NCBI RefSeq assembly: GCF_025685625.1
Contig: NZ_JAGSYI010000002.1
Location: 992,001 to 1,056,000 of the forward strand
Length of the DNA: 64,000 bases
Direction: 5' to 3'
Origin: Acidicapsa acidisoli
GTDB lineage: Bacteria; Acidobacteriota; Terriglobia; Terriglobales; Acidobacteriaceae
The notes under the pieces: generated by a model
Told to the model about the DNA's origin: nothing
The model's input: only the letters and a program-made list of their open reading frames with translations
The model's database searches: none
Shown here: one piece after another, positions 44,686 through 56,515 of the stretch
Layout: each line of letters opens with the position of its first letter
Numbering within the stretch: the first letter of the stretch is position 1
Made by a program: the position numbers and the translations under genes

Positions 44686-45726
44686 TTACGCCGTGTGTGT
44701 CACTTCGGTTGCGGGAAAGCGCGGTGTGATCCGGATCAGTTCCAAGCCGCCGCGATCCTCGATCTGCCAGGCAGGCGAGGTTGCAGGAACAGCCACCATG
44801 CCCCGGGGAGCCAACTCCACACCCTCAAATGCCTCTGATCCCGCGGACGAAATCCAGCCTGAGCCGCTGGCAGCGAAAAGATATGTCAGCCCTGGATCAC
44901 CACCAGCCTCCGTGCCCTCAGTCGCAATCATGGAAGAGCCAGTCCTTACTCCGCTTACGATCATTTTCTCGACGCAGAAGTACTCCCGTTCCACGAGCAC
45001 AGCCCGGTCTGTCAACTCCACTGGCGCAATCTTTCCAGCCGCGGTCTGGAGCCGGATTGCTTCCAGAGCCTTCGCCACGTGCAACTCGCGCGGCCTCCCA
45101 TAGTCGAATAAACGGTAGGTGATATCGGAGTTCTGCTGGGTCTCCAGCAGCACCGATCCGGGCCAGATCGCGTGCACAGTCCCGGCATCCACGTAAACCA
45201 GATCTCCTGCCGTCACCTGCACAACCTCCAGGCATTGTTCCAGCGAACCGTCGGCAACCCCGCTCTCCACCTGTTCCAGGGTTGTACCAGGCCTGAGCCC
45301 TGCCGCAACCTCCGCGCCCGGCTCCGCCGCCAAGGCATACCAGCACTCTGTCTTACCGCGAGGCTGGCCATACTTCTGCGCGAGACGATCATCCGGATGC
45401 ACCTGTACGCTCAACTTCTCGCGCGCGAAGATCACTTTCATCAACAAGGGAGATGCGCCATGGATTGAGTCCGGAACCGCAGACCCCAGCATCGCCCCGG
45501 AGTGCGCAGCGAATACCTGCCCCAGCGTCATTCCCGCCAGACTACCGGTTGAAACCTTGCACTCATCGCCGGTCAGCCACACTTCACCGATCGGGTTGTG
45601 ACCTGGCTCTGCGCTGGACACATAGTTGTACCAGGGCCTGAGATCGGCCGTGCCCCAGATCCGTTCCACAAACAAAGGGTCCAGCCGAAACGGCGCTAAC
45701 GTTGCGATTTCAGACTTCGAATTCAT
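44686..45726 (-). CDS. manA: Mannose-6-phosphate isomerase, class I-like
   Basis: The ATG at 45726, with GGAG 5 bases upstream, gives 346 residues; the open frame to 45915 adds a basic, unlikely leader. The protein is a cupin-type ManA with VQVHPDDRLAQKYG (zinc-binding His), KTECWYAL (Glu) and YVDAGTVHAI (His) ligands. It interconverts fructose-6-phosphate and mannose-6-phosphate in the cytosol. This supplies GDP-mannose for the epimerase-like enzyme 1.7 kb downstream and for glycans. The HD-domain gene follows 10 bases later. Confidence 0.92.
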   Translation of the reverse strand: MNSKSEIATLAPFRLDPLFVERIWGTADLRPWYNYVSSAEPGHNPIGEVWLTGDECKVSTGSLAGMTLGQVFAAHSGAMLGSAVPDSIHGASPLLMKVIFAREKLSVQVHPDDRLAQKYGQPRGKTECWYALAAEPGAEVAAGLRPGTTLEQVESGVADGSLEQCLEVVQVTAGDLVYVDAGTVHAIWPGSVLLETQQNSDITYRLFDYGRPRELHVAKALEAIRLQTAAGKIAPVELTDRAVLVEREYFCVEKMIVSGVRTGSSMIATEGTEAGGDPGLTYLFAASGSGWISSAGSEAFEGVELAPRGMVAVPATSPAWQIEDRGGLELIRITPRFPATEVTHTA

Positions 45727-46258
45727 CTCACTCCACGCTTCTGAGCGCAAATCCTGCTCGATTCCAACACTGTAGCAAAGTGACGTTCGACCCCGTTGTT
45801 CGACGCTTGTCCTGCGGTTGTTCCGGGGGCAAATCCTGCGCCGCGATCTCCCTACAGACCGGCGTTCTCTGCTAACCGGGCTCGCGATTTCGAGGGTCGC
45901 GAGCTGCAAATCCAAGCCAGCGATTCACTTATGAGTAACAATTAAAACTTAAAAAAGAACCGCATCGATTTCCGCGAATGAGAGAAAACATTGCTTGCAA
46001 GCCTCCCTTGCGGATAACCTGAGTGTGACAGGCGACGTCGAAGTCCGATGACGAAGCGATCGCCAGGAGATCAGATTTTCCTCAGGGACGCGCTCAACCC
46101 CTATTGACTGCACCCGAACCGCCATTAGAACCTTCCCGGCCTCAATTCCGGGCCTGGCGGTCCGGTCGTCGCAAGCCGGGCCCCCTGCCAACCATGAACC
46201 CACGGGTAGGCGCGACCCGCCGACCTGTCGCCTGAAACGGCTTAGGAGAGCCCTACGC
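45727..46258. other. 532-base divergent region between manA and ugd
   Basis: This is the longest gap in the window. The first 220 bases are unremarkable, with an A/T-rich patch near 45940-45960. From about 46000 to 46258 it is GC-rich and has self-complementary parts: GGCGA/TCGCC arms at about 46031-46064, and AGGCG/CGCCT arms at about 46208-46232. This could be a long 5' leader for ugd. I found no match to a riboswitch consensus I know. GGAGAG at about 46243 is the probable ugd ribosome site. Confidence 0.4.
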
Positions 46259-47677
46259 ATGACGAATCAAGTTTCCATCTGTGTGCTTGGATCCGGGTAT
46301 GTCGGCCTTGTTGCTGCTGTTTGTTTTGCTGAGATTGGCCACAGGGTCATCTGCGTTGACAACAATGAAGCCAAGGTAAACATGCTCAACGAAGGCGGTG
46401 TTCCGATCTACGAACACCACCTGCCCGAATTGCTGGGCAAACACCTCAACCGCGGCGTCGAATTCACTACCAATCTCGCTTACGGCGTCGAGGAGTGCGA
46501 GGCTATCTTCATCGCGGTAGGCACTCCCCAGGGCAGCACGGGATCGGCTGATCTGTCCTACGTCGAAGCCGTTGTCAGCGAGATCGCCCGCGCCGTCAAT
46601 GGGTACAAAGTGCTGGTGGAAAAGAGCACGGTTCCGGTCTATACCAACGAGTGGATCACTCGTTGCATGCACCGGCACGGCGTTGAGCCGGGTACATTCG
46701 ACGTCGTTTCGAATCCCGAATTTCTGCGCGAAGGAACGGCAATCGGTGACTTCCTGCATCCCGACCGCATTGTCGTAGGAGCCAATAATGATCGTGCTGC
46801 GGATGTGCTTCGCAGCATCTACGCGCCGCTCACCGACGGCAGCTACTTCGCAAAGTCCGACTCGCTTCCTGGTCCGCTGTCGCAGGAGAATCCGGCCAAG
46901 CTGCTCGTAACCTCCGCTCAGAGCGCGGAGATCATCAAGCATGCCTCCAACGCTTTCCTGGCGCTTAAGATCTCCTTTATCAACGCCGTATCCAATCTCG
47001 CCGAATCAGTGGATGCGGACATTGAAGACATCGCAGCCGGCATGGGGCTGGATTCGCGTATCGGGCCGAAATTCCTGCGGGCCGGCCTGGGATACGGCGG
47101 TTCCTGCTTCCCGAAGGATGTAGCGGCATTTTACTGGGTTGCGCAGCAGCAGGGTGTCGACTTCCAGCTTCTTGAAGAGGTGCGCAAGATCAACGCCACT
47201 CAACAGGAAATCTTCTTCAACAAGGTTCGCTCCGCGCTTTGGACGCTTCGCGGCAAGAAACTGGCTGCTCTCGGACTGGCTTTCAAGGGAGATACGGACG
47301 ACATTCGCGACTCTCCCGCAATCGACGTGATCAAGAAGCTGATCGCAGCGGGAGCGACGGTGACCGCTTACGACCCAGCCGCGATTGAGAAGGCAAAGGG
47401 CGTACTTCCTGCTTCGGAAAGCATGAGCTACGCTGCAAGCGCTTATGAAGCTGCCGAGAACGCAGACGCGGTTCTGATCCTGACGGACTGGGCGGAGTTT
47501 GCGGAGCTTGACATGGTCCGCCTGGATCAGGCGCTTAAGTTTCCCATTGTCATTGACGGCCGCAACCTGTACAAACCGGCGTACATGCGGGAACAGGGCT
47601 TTACCTACGTCAGCGTCGGCCGACCGGCTGCCTACACGGCTCAACAGGGCAAGCCGAAGCGGCTGGTTTTATCCTAG
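46259..47677 (+). CDS. ugd: UDP-glucose 6-dehydrogenase (UDP-glucose/GDP-mannose dehydrogenase family)
   Basis: This 472-residue protein has the N-terminal NAD site LGSGYVGLVAAVCFAEIGH, KSTVPVYTNE, NPEFLREGTA and the catalytic Cys in GYGGSCFPKD (about residue 280). The C-terminal domain carries LAFKGDTDDIRDSPA. It oxidises UDP-glucose to UDP-glucuronate with two NAD+. The next gene encodes a UDP-glucuronate decarboxylase-like enzyme, which makes UDP-glucose far more likely than GDP-mannose as substrate. AGGAG lies about 13 bases upstream of the ATG. Confidence 0.93.
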   Translation: MTNQVSICVLGSGYVGLVAAVCFAEIGHRVICVDNNEAKVNMLNEGGVPIYEHHLPELLGKHLNRGVEFTTNLAYGVEECEAIFIAVGTPQGSTGSADLSYVEAVVSEIARAVNGYKVLVEKSTVPVYTNEWITRCMHRHGVEPGTFDVVSNPEFLREGTAIGDFLHPDRIVVGANNDRAADVLRSIYAPLTDGSYFAKSDSLPGPLSQENPAKLLVTSAQSAEIIKHASNAFLALKISFINAVSNLAESVDADIEDIAAGMGLDSRIGPKFLRAGLGYGGSCFPKDVAAFYWVAQQQGVDFQLLEEVRKINATQQEIFFNKVRSALWTLRGKKLAALGLAFKGDTDDIRDSPAIDVIKKLIAAGATVTAYDPAAIEKAKGVLPASESMSYAASAYEAAENADAVLILTDWAEFAELDMVRLDQALKFPIVIDGRNLYKPAYMREQGFTYVSVGRPAAYTAQQGKPKRLVLS

Positions 47678-47716
47678 CTGGTCTTGTCCTAGCTGGAACG
47701 GTGAGCGATTTCGCTT

Positions 47717-47746
47717 AACAGCCGGGAATTCTTTTTCCCGGCTGTT
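47717..47746. terminator. Hairpin between ugd and UDP-xylose synthase gene
   Basis: Perfect 12-base arms (47717-47728 and 47735-47746) enclose a six-base, T-rich loop. No U-run follows, so it may be a weak terminator or an mRNA 3'-end stabiliser that lowers read-through into the next gene. Confidence 0.55.
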
Positions 47747-47818
47747 GCATGCCGATCTGCTTACAAACGATTCCGAAACGGATTCCGATAAAACATTCCG
47801 GAGCGTAACTCTTTGACT

Positions 47819-48745
47819 ATGCGTGTACTTGTTACCGGCGCTGCCGGTTTTCTGGGTTCTCACCTTACCGACCGCCTGCTGGGCGAGGGCCACTCGGTGC
47901 TCGGCGTCGACAATCTTTCGACCGGCGACCTTGGCAACATTGCTCATCTTGCGAATGAGCCGCGATTTGTGTTTGAGCAAAAGGACATCTGCCAGAGCTT
48001 CGACCCGGGCAAGGTGGATGCGGTCTTTAACATGGCTTCGCCGGCCAGTCCGCCGGAGTATCTGAAGCTGGCGATTGAAACGCTGCGTGTCGGCTCGGTT
48101 GGCACAGAAAATACGCTGGAAATTGCTCAGAAATATGACGCTGCCTATTTGCATGCTTCTACTTCAGAGTGCTACGGCGATCCGCTGGAGCATCCGCAGA
48201 CGGAGAGCTATTGGGGCAATGTGAATCCGGTTGGGCCTCGGTCGGTTTACGACGAAGCAAAGCGTTACGCGGAGTCGCTGACGATGGCTTACCACCGATA
48301 TCGCGGGGTCAACACGCATCTCGTCCGCATCTTCAACACCTACGGGCCGAGGCTGCATCCGAGCGATGGGCGCGTCATTTCCAACTTCATGATGCAGGCA
48401 CTGCGCGGTGAGCCGCTTACGGTTTATGGCGACGGGCAACAGACGCGCAGTTTCTGCTTTGTCTCGGACCTGATCGATGGCATCGTGCGGCTTTCGCGGT
48501 CGGACGAACATCTGCCGGTCAATATTGGCAATCCTGTAGAGTTCACCATTCTTGAGTGCGCTCAGGCGGTGCTTGAGGTGACGGGTTCGAAGAGCGAGTT
48601 ACTCTTCAAGCCGCTGCCGCAGGATGATCCTACGCGGCGGAAGCCGGATATTTCCAAGGCGAAGGCGATTCTCGGTTGGGAGCCGAAGATCAGTCTTCGC
48701 GAAGGGTTAGAGCTTTCGCTGGATTTCTTCAAGTCGAAGGTCTAA
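47819..48745 (+). CDS. uxs: UDP-glucuronate decarboxylase (UDP-xylose synthase)
   Basis: This 308-residue extended SDR has GAAGFLGSH for [46 protein letters not shown] (Tyr144 and Lys148 catalytic, Glu117 for decarboxylation) and QQTRSFCFV. This set is characteristic of UDP-xylose synthases. It converts UDP-glucuronate to UDP-xylose and CO2, the step following Ugd. I use the ATG at 47819; an in-frame TTG two codons earlier is also possible. It ends in an exopolysaccharide-type nucleotide-sugar block. Confidence 0.92.
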   Translation: MRVLVTGAAGFLGSHLTDRLLGEGHSVLGVDNLSTGDLGNIAHLANEPRFVFEQKDICQSFDPGKVDAVFNMASPASPPEYLKLAIETLRVGSVGTENTLEIAQKYDAAYLHASTSECYGDPLEHPQTESYWGNVNPVGPRSVYDEAKRYAESLTMAYHRYRGVNTHLVRIFNTYGPRLHPSDGRVISNFMMQALRGEPLTVYGDGQQTRSFCFVSDLIDGIVRLSRSDEHLPVNIGNPVEFTILECAQAVLEVTGSKSELLFKPLPQDDPTRRKPDISKAKAILGWEPKISLREGLELSLDFFKSKV

Positions 48746-49141
48746 TGGACCTTCGACTGGCGGGTCAAATTTGGCGAAGATACGACAAATAAAATAAGAG
48801 GGAGGGTAGGGGGTGGGCATTTTTCTCCTGTATCCCCCACATTCCAGATTGGTTAGATGATATTTAGGGTGCGTTAAAACGCCACTTTTGGGCTGTTTTA
48901 GTGACGTTTTTCGGCGTATTTTTCTTCTCCTGAAGACATCGATTGGCCAAAGTTTCCGGCCTTCTTTATTGTGGGCTTTTGCGGGGTAATTCTGCGCAAT
49001 TTGGGATTCGGTTTTTCGCTGGCGAAATGCCCGCGGCTGAAGCCGCTTTGCTCTTGAGCGGGCATTTCAGGGGCATGAATGCCTCTGCTCCCTCCGGAAG
49101 TGACGGATTAGCCCTTTGCTTGAGCGAGCTATACTCGGGCG
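48746..49141. other. 396-base intergenic region with a REP-like palindromic element
   Basis: After the UXS gene come G- and T-rich stretches with a small GCGTT/AACGC hairpin near 48872 that may end transcription. The distal part contains the palindromic element listed separately. No open reading frame with coding character is visible, and no clear promoter for the BNR-repeat gene was found. Confidence 0.5.
49025..49084. repeat. REP-like palindromic element
   Basis: Nested inverted repeats: outer arms AAATGCCCGC (49025-49034) and GCGGGCATTT (49058-49067), an inner GCGGCT/AGCCGC hairpin, and an adjoining GGGGCAT/ATGCC half. The shape is that of an extragenic palindromic element dispersed in bacterial genomes. 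Only one copy is visible here, so the repeat status is an inference. Confidence 0.5.
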
Positions 49142-50290
49142 ATGACTTTCCACTATTGCAATCGAATTCTGATCGCTGGTGCGATCTTATCTTCTTGCTG
49201 TGGCGCAATTTTTGCGCAGACGCATGAGGCTGGCGACGCGGTGTCTCAATCGCTTCGTTGGGTCATGCAGGATTCGGGGACGACGGCTGGGTTGCGCGGA
49301 ATCTATTCAGTTGATGGCAGGATCGCGTGGGCCAGTGGAACTGGCGGAACGGTGTTGCGGTCCACTGATGGTGGTGAGCATTGGACTAAGTGCGCGGTGC
49401 CCGATGCAGATAAAGATGGCGCGGCGTTAGACTTTCGCGGAGTACAGGCTTGGGATTCTCAGACGGCCATCCTGATGTCATCTGGCCCGGGCGACAAAAG
49501 CCGGTTGTACAAGACAGTTGACGGCTGCAAATCTTGGATGCTGGCATTGCGCAATGAAAATCCCGACGGCTTCTGGGATGCAATTCGCATGTGGACGCCG
49601 ACCGATGGTTTTCTGGTTGGTGACCCCGAGGCAGATTCTGACTCTGACCACCCAAAAACTAAATTCTTATACCTTTCGGAATTCACTTCCTGGAATGGCA
49701 TCGTAGATGATTCCGTCTTTAGTGAGAGCGTCGAGGCTAAACCCGGAGAATCGTCCTTTGCCGCTAGTAATCGCTGCCTCGCCATAGGTCCTTTCCGAAA
49801 CAAGGATGGAGAAGCGAGGGAAGCTTGGCTTGCTACTGGAGGCCCAAGTGGTTCGCGTGTGCTCCATTACTCACATTTTCTGGGTGGAGAACCGGAACGC
49901 CAAGCGAGCAACGAAGTGGAACTTCCGATGTTTCCGAAAACTCCCAGTGGTGGTATTTTCTCTCTTGATCTTCACGGCTCATTGGCTCTAGTCGCCGTAG
50001 GCGGAGACTACACCAAGCCTAATGACAGCATTGGCACAGCCGCTTACTCCCTTGACGGCGGGCTGCACTGGACGGCGGCAGCAAAGCCCCCGCATGGCTA
50101 TCGGTCTTCGGTAGCGTGGAGAGATGAACTGAAAACCTGGATCACGGTTGGGACGAATGGAAGTGACATCAGCCGCGACGACGGAAAGACATGGCAGCCA
50201 TTGGACGACGGCAATTGGAACGCGATTTCGCTGCCCTTTGTTGTCGGACCGAAGGGGCGGATTGCGCGGCTCGTTGTCGGGCTGAAATGA
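49142..50290 (+). CDS. Exported BNR/Asp-box (YCF48-like) repeat protein
   Basis: This 382-residue protein has a signal peptide (ILIAGAILSSCCGAIFA, then Q) followed by repeated beta-hairpin segments. Asp-box-like motifs include STDGGEHWT, TVDGCKSWM, SLDGGLHWT and SRDDGKTWQP, the pattern of sialidase/YCF48-type propellers. It is probably periplasmic or secreted. Such proteins act as glycosidases, assembly factors or binding modules; catalytic sialidase residues are not obvious. No strong ribosome site precedes the ATG. Confidence 0.75.
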   Translation: MTFHYCNRILIAGAILSSCCGAIFAQTHEAGDAVSQSLRWVMQDSGTTAGLRGIYSVDGRIAWASGTGGTVLRSTDGGEHWTKCAVPDADKDGAALDFRGVQAWDSQTAILMSSGPGDKSRLYKTVDGCKSWMLALRNENPDGFWDAIRMWTPTDGFLVGDPEADSDSDHPKTKFLYLSEFTSWNGIVDDSVFSESVEAKPGESSFAASNRCLAIGPFRNKDGEAREAWLATGGPSGSRVLHYSHFLGGEPERQASNEVELPMFPKTPSGGIFSLDLHGSLALVAVGGDYTKPNDSIGTAAYSLDGGLHWTAAAKPPHGYRSSVAWRDELKTWITVGTNGSDISRDDGKTWQPLDDGNWNAISLPFVVGPKGRIARLVVGLK

Positions 50291-50444
50291 ACAACGAAGG
50301 CTGGAAAATGGATCTCTGTATAGACAGAGCGGAGGGCTTCTGCTTCCATTCGCTCTGCTGCCGCATCCAACTAAAGTGGCATTTCCTCTTTTCGCGGCGA
50401 ATGGGGCGCACCGAAATTCCCGCGTTAGGATATGAGTCATAGGA

Positions 50445-51257
50445 ATGAAAGAATCGTTCCCCACCCCGATCTCCTATGGCGGCAGTGTAACCTTCCCGCT
50501 GCCGGAACCGGGGATGCGTCAACTTCCACATTCTGAAGATCAAGAGCCGTTGCTCCGCGTGGAGGGGTTGTCGAAGGAGTATCCAGGCAACAGCAGGAGC
50601 GGCCGCGGAGCTCTTCGATTGTTCGACGGACTCGATCTGGAGGTCCGGCGCGGCGAACTGGTGGCCATCGTGGGCCAGTCCGGAAGTGGGAAAAGCACAC
50701 TTTTGCACATGCTGGGCGCTCTTGATACCCCTTCGGCGGGAGAGATATACTGCGCCACAACTCAGGTAACGAATTTGAGCGTTCGTGAGGCGGCCCGGTT
50801 TCGCAATGAACAAGTCGGGTACGTGTGGCAATTTCACTATCTGCTGCCGGAGTTTACGGCGCAGGAAAACGTGGCCATGCCGCTGCTGGCGCGAGGCGTT
50901 GAAAAGCGGAAGGCGATGCAGGACGCAGCTGCGTGGCTCGCGGAAACGGGCCTTGCAGACCGGGCGGCGCACAGACCCGGCGAGTTGAGCGGCGGAGAAC
51001 AGCAGCGGGTGGCACTGGCGAGGGCGCTGGTGACGAATCCGCAGCTTTTATTGGCAGACGAGCCGACCGGCGATCTGGATAACGATTCGGCGGACCTGGT
51101 ATTTGGCTTGATTGAACGGCTGCATGAGGCGCACGGACTGACCTCCGTGCTGGTAACGCACAACCTGGAACTGGCCGGGCGATGTACCCGGACGCTACGT
51201 TTGGCGGGGGGCAGGCTGTTGGAGGTTCCCCGGAGCATGTCAAATGCAGAGAAATAA
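50445..51257 (+). CDS. ABC transporter ATP-binding protein, LolD-like
   Basis: This 270-residue ATPase has Walker A GQSGSGKST, Q-loop VWQFHYLLPEFTAQENV, signature LSGGEQQR and Walker B LLLADEPTGDLD. The Q-loop and overall pattern match the LolD/MacB/FtsE group. LolD drives lipoprotein release to the outer membrane together with LolC/E permeases. No permease gene is adjacent, so the partner is elsewhere. The ATG at 50445 has no well-spaced ribosome site; an ATG at 50514 is an alternative start. The protein begins with 37 residues before the ABC core. Confidence 0.85.
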   Translation: MKESFPTPISYGGSVTFPLPEPGMRQLPHSEDQEPLLRVEGLSKEYPGNSRSGRGALRLFDGLDLEVRRGELVAIVGQSGSGKSTLLHMLGALDTPSAGEIYCATTQVTNLSVREAARFRNEQVGYVWQFHYLLPEFTAQENVAMPLLARGVEKRKAMQDAAAWLAETGLADRAAHRPGELSGGEQQRVALARALVTNPQLLLADEPTGDLDNDSADLVFGLIERLHEAHGLTSVLVTHNLELAGRCTRTLRLAGGRLLEVPRSMSNAEK

Positions 51258-51393
51258 GAACGAGCAAAGGCGAGCGTTCACCCACCACAGTAACCCGCGG
51301 TAAGTCTTATCTGAAGGTTGGAACGTAGATCGGATTGGAATTTCGTTCCGTACTTCAGCCACCGCAGCCGATAGTTATCAGAAAAGGAGCACC

Positions 51394-53859
<2,466 letters not shown>

Positions 53860-53880
53860 AGTTCGATCCATCACAAAACC

Positions 53881-53916
53881 AAGGGCCTCCGCAGACAATG
53901 CCGAGGCCTTTCTTTT
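53881..53916 (+). terminator. Intrinsic terminator after clpC
   Basis: Arms AAGGGCCTC (53881-53889) and GAGGCCTTT (53903-53911) pair with one mismatch. The stem is followed by TCTTTT on the + strand, 22 bases after the clpC stop. Confidence 0.7.
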
Positions 53917-54005
53917 GCTATGACGCAAGTGGAATCAGGGGCGTGATCCACGAGCAACGCCGCGATGATACGATGTTTTGAATCTTCTTTGTGGGGAGCA
54001 ATGCG

Positions 54006-55364
54006 ATGAGCGACACGGTCCAGATAGCGGGTCTCACGTCAGAGCAAGTCACAGGCATTACGCGCGAGTATAACTACGGCACATGGCGCATTCAGAAGAC
54101 GTGGAAGCCGTTGCATGTGGTGGATGCCGAGGGTTGCTATTTCATGGATGCTGCGGGCAAGCGGTATCTGGATTTTTCATCGCAGTTGATGTGCGTGAAC
54201 CTCGGGCATAAGAATCCGCGGGTGATTGAGTCGATTGCGGAGCAGGCGCGCGAATTGCCTTACGTTCTGCCGGGGTATGCGACAACGTCGCGCGCGAGGC
54301 TCTCGCAGAAGCTGCTGGAAGTGCTGCCGGAGGGACTGGAGAAGTTCTTCTTTGCGACTTCGGGGACTGAGGCGAACGAAGCGGCTTTCAAGATTGCGCG
54401 CATGTATACGGGCAAGACCAAGATCATCTCGCGGTATCGCAGCTATCATGGCTCGACTTCGGGGTCGATTGCGGCTACTGGCGATCCGCGGCGCTGGGCA
54501 ATGGAGCCGAGCGGCAAGGGGCAGGGATTTGTTTTCGCGCCGGAGACGAACTGTTACAAGTGCCCGATCAAGCATACGTATCCGAGTTGCGGCATTGCGT
54601 GTGCGGACTATATCGAGCATATGATTCGCAATGAATCGGATGTTGCGGCTGTAATTGTGGAACCGGTGGTGGGAACCAATGGAGTTCTCGTTCCGCCGAA
54701 GGAGTATCTGCCGCGGCTGAAGGCTATCTGCGAAGAATATGGCGTGCTGCTGATTGCCGATGAGGTTATGACTGGGTGGGGACGCACGGGTAAGTGGTTC
54801 TGCGTGGATCACTGGGGAGTTAAGCCAGATATTTTGGTTACTGCCAAGGGAATAACTTCGGCGTATGTTCCGCTGGGGCTGTGCGCGACCACGATGAAGA
54901 TTGCGGAGTACTTTGAGGAGCACTATTTCTCGCATGGGCACACGTATGAGGCGCATCCGATGACGCTGGGGCCGGCGGTGACCACCATCGAAGAGATGGA
55001 GCGGCTGAAGCTGGTGGAGCGGGCTGCTTCGCTTGAGCCGTATGTACGCACGAAGCTGGAGGCGCTGAAGGAAAAGCATCCGTCAATTGGCGATGTGCGC
55101 GGGCTGGGGCTTTTCTTTGGCGTTGAGCTAGTGAAGAATCGCGAGACCAAGGAACCGTTCAACACCATGCGCGATAAGGTGGAAGGCAAGCCGCTGGTGG
55201 TCGATCTGGTGGCTGCCAAGATGATGGGCCGGGGTGTGGCGTTGCAGGCTTGGGTGAGCCACTTTGTGATCGCTCCGCCGCTGATTGTGACTGAGGCGGA
55301 GTTGGATGAGGGCATCAATGCGCTGGATGAGGCGCTGGCGATTGCGGATGCGTTGGTCGAATAG
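54006..55364 (+). CDS. Class III (omega) aminotransferase
   Basis: I start at the ATG at 54006, behind GGGGAG (7 bases), giving 452 residues; the GTG at 53991 is not needed. It is a fold-type I PLP enzyme with TSGTEANEAAFK for the phosphate, ADEVMTGWGRTG (Asp252) and the PLP Lys at 281 in TAKGITSAY. Class III enzymes act on omega-amino acids such as beta-alanine, taurine or 4-aminobutyrate. A Cys-rich segment (NCYKCPIKHTYPSCGIACA, residues 182-200) is found in one omega-aminotransferase branch. The nearby NCS1 permease hints at pyrimidine or hydantoin-derived amino acids; the substrate is unproven. Confidence 0.88.
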   Translation: MSDTVQIAGLTSEQVTGITREYNYGTWRIQKTWKPLHVVDAEGCYFMDAAGKRYLDFSSQLMCVNLGHKNPRVIESIAEQARELPYVLPGYATTSRARLSQKLLEVLPEGLEKFFFATSGTEANEAAFKIARMYTGKTKIISRYRSYHGSTSGSIAATGDPRRWAMEPSGKGQGFVFAPETNCYKCPIKHTYPSCGIACADYIEHMIRNESDVAAVIVEPVVGTNGVLVPPKEYLPRLKAICEEYGVLLIADEVMTGWGRTGKWFCVDHWGVKPDILVTAKGITSAYVPLGLCATTMKIAEYFEEHYFSHGHTYEAHPMTLGPAVTTIEEMERLKLVERAASLEPYVRTKLEALKEKHPSIGDVRGLGLFFGVELVKNRETKEPFNTMRDKVEGKPLVVDLVAAKMMGRGVALQAWVSHFVIAPPLIVTEAELDEGINALDEALAIADALVE

Positions 55365-55379
55365 CAGTGGAATACGATA

Positions 55380-56507
55380 CTACTGCTGTGTCTGTGATAC
55401 CAATCGTTTCAACGATGCGTCGTACTCGGCCTTCGTCGGTTTGGGATTGGTATTTAACCACCCTTCTCCTTTGGGATTAAATGTGTAGTATTCAGTCAAA
55501 TATTTTAGAAGCTGAGGACTTATGCGATGGGCGCGCCACCACGCACACCAACTAAAATTCGCGCCTTCAAACTTTGTGATGCCGCTAAAATCGGCGCGGT
55601 CAACGACATTGTTGGACAGGTTGACCGACGTGATGTCAGCCCCATTCAGATTGACTCCAGTAAGATCGCAGCTAGAGAAGCTAACAGACGCCAGATTCAG
55701 GTTTAGGTGAGCGTCATGGGTCGATTTCAGCAGTGGGAGGATCTCGGTGCAGGTGTACGTAATTTCATTTGATAGGTTGTTCAAGGCTGTTCGATCACCA
55801 TCTGAAAGCTTTGATTCAATAAAAATATCCCTTTTCTTATCCTGTCCCTTATTTAGTAAGATGTCTGCCTGCGATCCGAGATGAATGTTCAATGCCACAA
55901 TCTCGGGAATGGAGTCCCAACTGATCGGCTCAAACGTCGACTTAAAAATATCTTCGAAAGAGGCGGGATCATTCGCTTTCTGAGTTAGGAGTTTCAACAT
56001 TTCCTGATGCGCAAGTTCTTTGTAAGCTGGAGTGGTAAAGCTTTGCAGAAGAGCCTCGGCAGGAGAAAGTTTCTCCGACTCAGATATGAGCTTCAATGCC
56101 TCAGTCCAACGCGTTTTTTCTTCCGCTTCTACCTGACGCTGCATATCTACCGCTTTGTCTTGTTCTGACTTACGGAATGAATACGTCTGAAATACGAGTG
56201 TGCATGCCAGTACAAGGGTAGTGAGAAGAGGGGTCACCGAAGAAACGAGGTCTCGCCACACGCCGCGGTTCTCTTTTTCTCGATTTCGCTGAATCTCCTT
56301 CTCTTCTTCCAATATCTTGATTGTGTTCGCTCGTTCTCCTTCTATCTCATCGAGAGTCTTAATGAAGCTTGCGACCTGATCGAAGTCCGTATGATTTTTT
56401 GCTTCTGACAACAGCTTAGTTGCATAGTCTCTTAGGGACGATATGTCTACAGTCACGCAGGTCTCCGTTGCGATTTTCAAGAGTAGTTTAGGTTTATGGT
56501 AAAACAT
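55380..56507 (-). CDS. Membrane-anchored coiled-coil protein with pentapeptide repeats
   Basis: This protein is not recognised as a known family. It has an N-terminal helical part (about 20-85), one transmembrane helix (about 86-110), a coiled-coil stretch (about 113-140, DKAVDMQRQVEAEEKTRWTE) and a C-terminal right-handed pentapeptide-repeat region (about 265-320). It ends with a Trp-rich segment. Base composition is visibly lower in GC than in its neighbours. The ATG at 56507 has no ribosome site; a GTG at 56456 with GGAG 6 bases upstream is a good alternative. It follows the NCS1 gene by 8 bases. The low GC suggests recent gain, but the function is unknown. Confidence 0.65.
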   Translation of the reverse strand: MFYHKPKLLLKIATETCVTVDISSLRDYATKLLSEAKNHTDFDQVASFIKTLDEIEGERANTIKILEEEKEIQRNREKENRGVWRDLVSSVTPLLTTLVLACTLVFQTYSFRKSEQDKAVDMQRQVEAEEKTRWTEALKLISESEKLSPAEALLQSFTTPAYKELAHQEMLKLLTQKANDPASFEDIFKSTFEPISWDSIPEIVALNIHLGSQADILLNKGQDKKRDIFIESKLSDGDRTALNNLSNEITYTCTEILPLLKSTHDAHLNLNLASVSFSSCDLTGVNLNGADITSVNLSNNVVDRADFSGITKFEGANFSWCAWWRAHRISPQLLKYLTEYYTFNPKGEGWLNTNPKPTKAEYDASLKRLVSQTQQ

Positions 56508-56515
56508 AATACGAA

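Noticed and set aside
45950-46258. Cyclic-di-GMP riboswitch before ugd
   Set aside because: Some GACG- and AAGC-like strings occur, but the conserved core and helix order of the riboswitch are not present.
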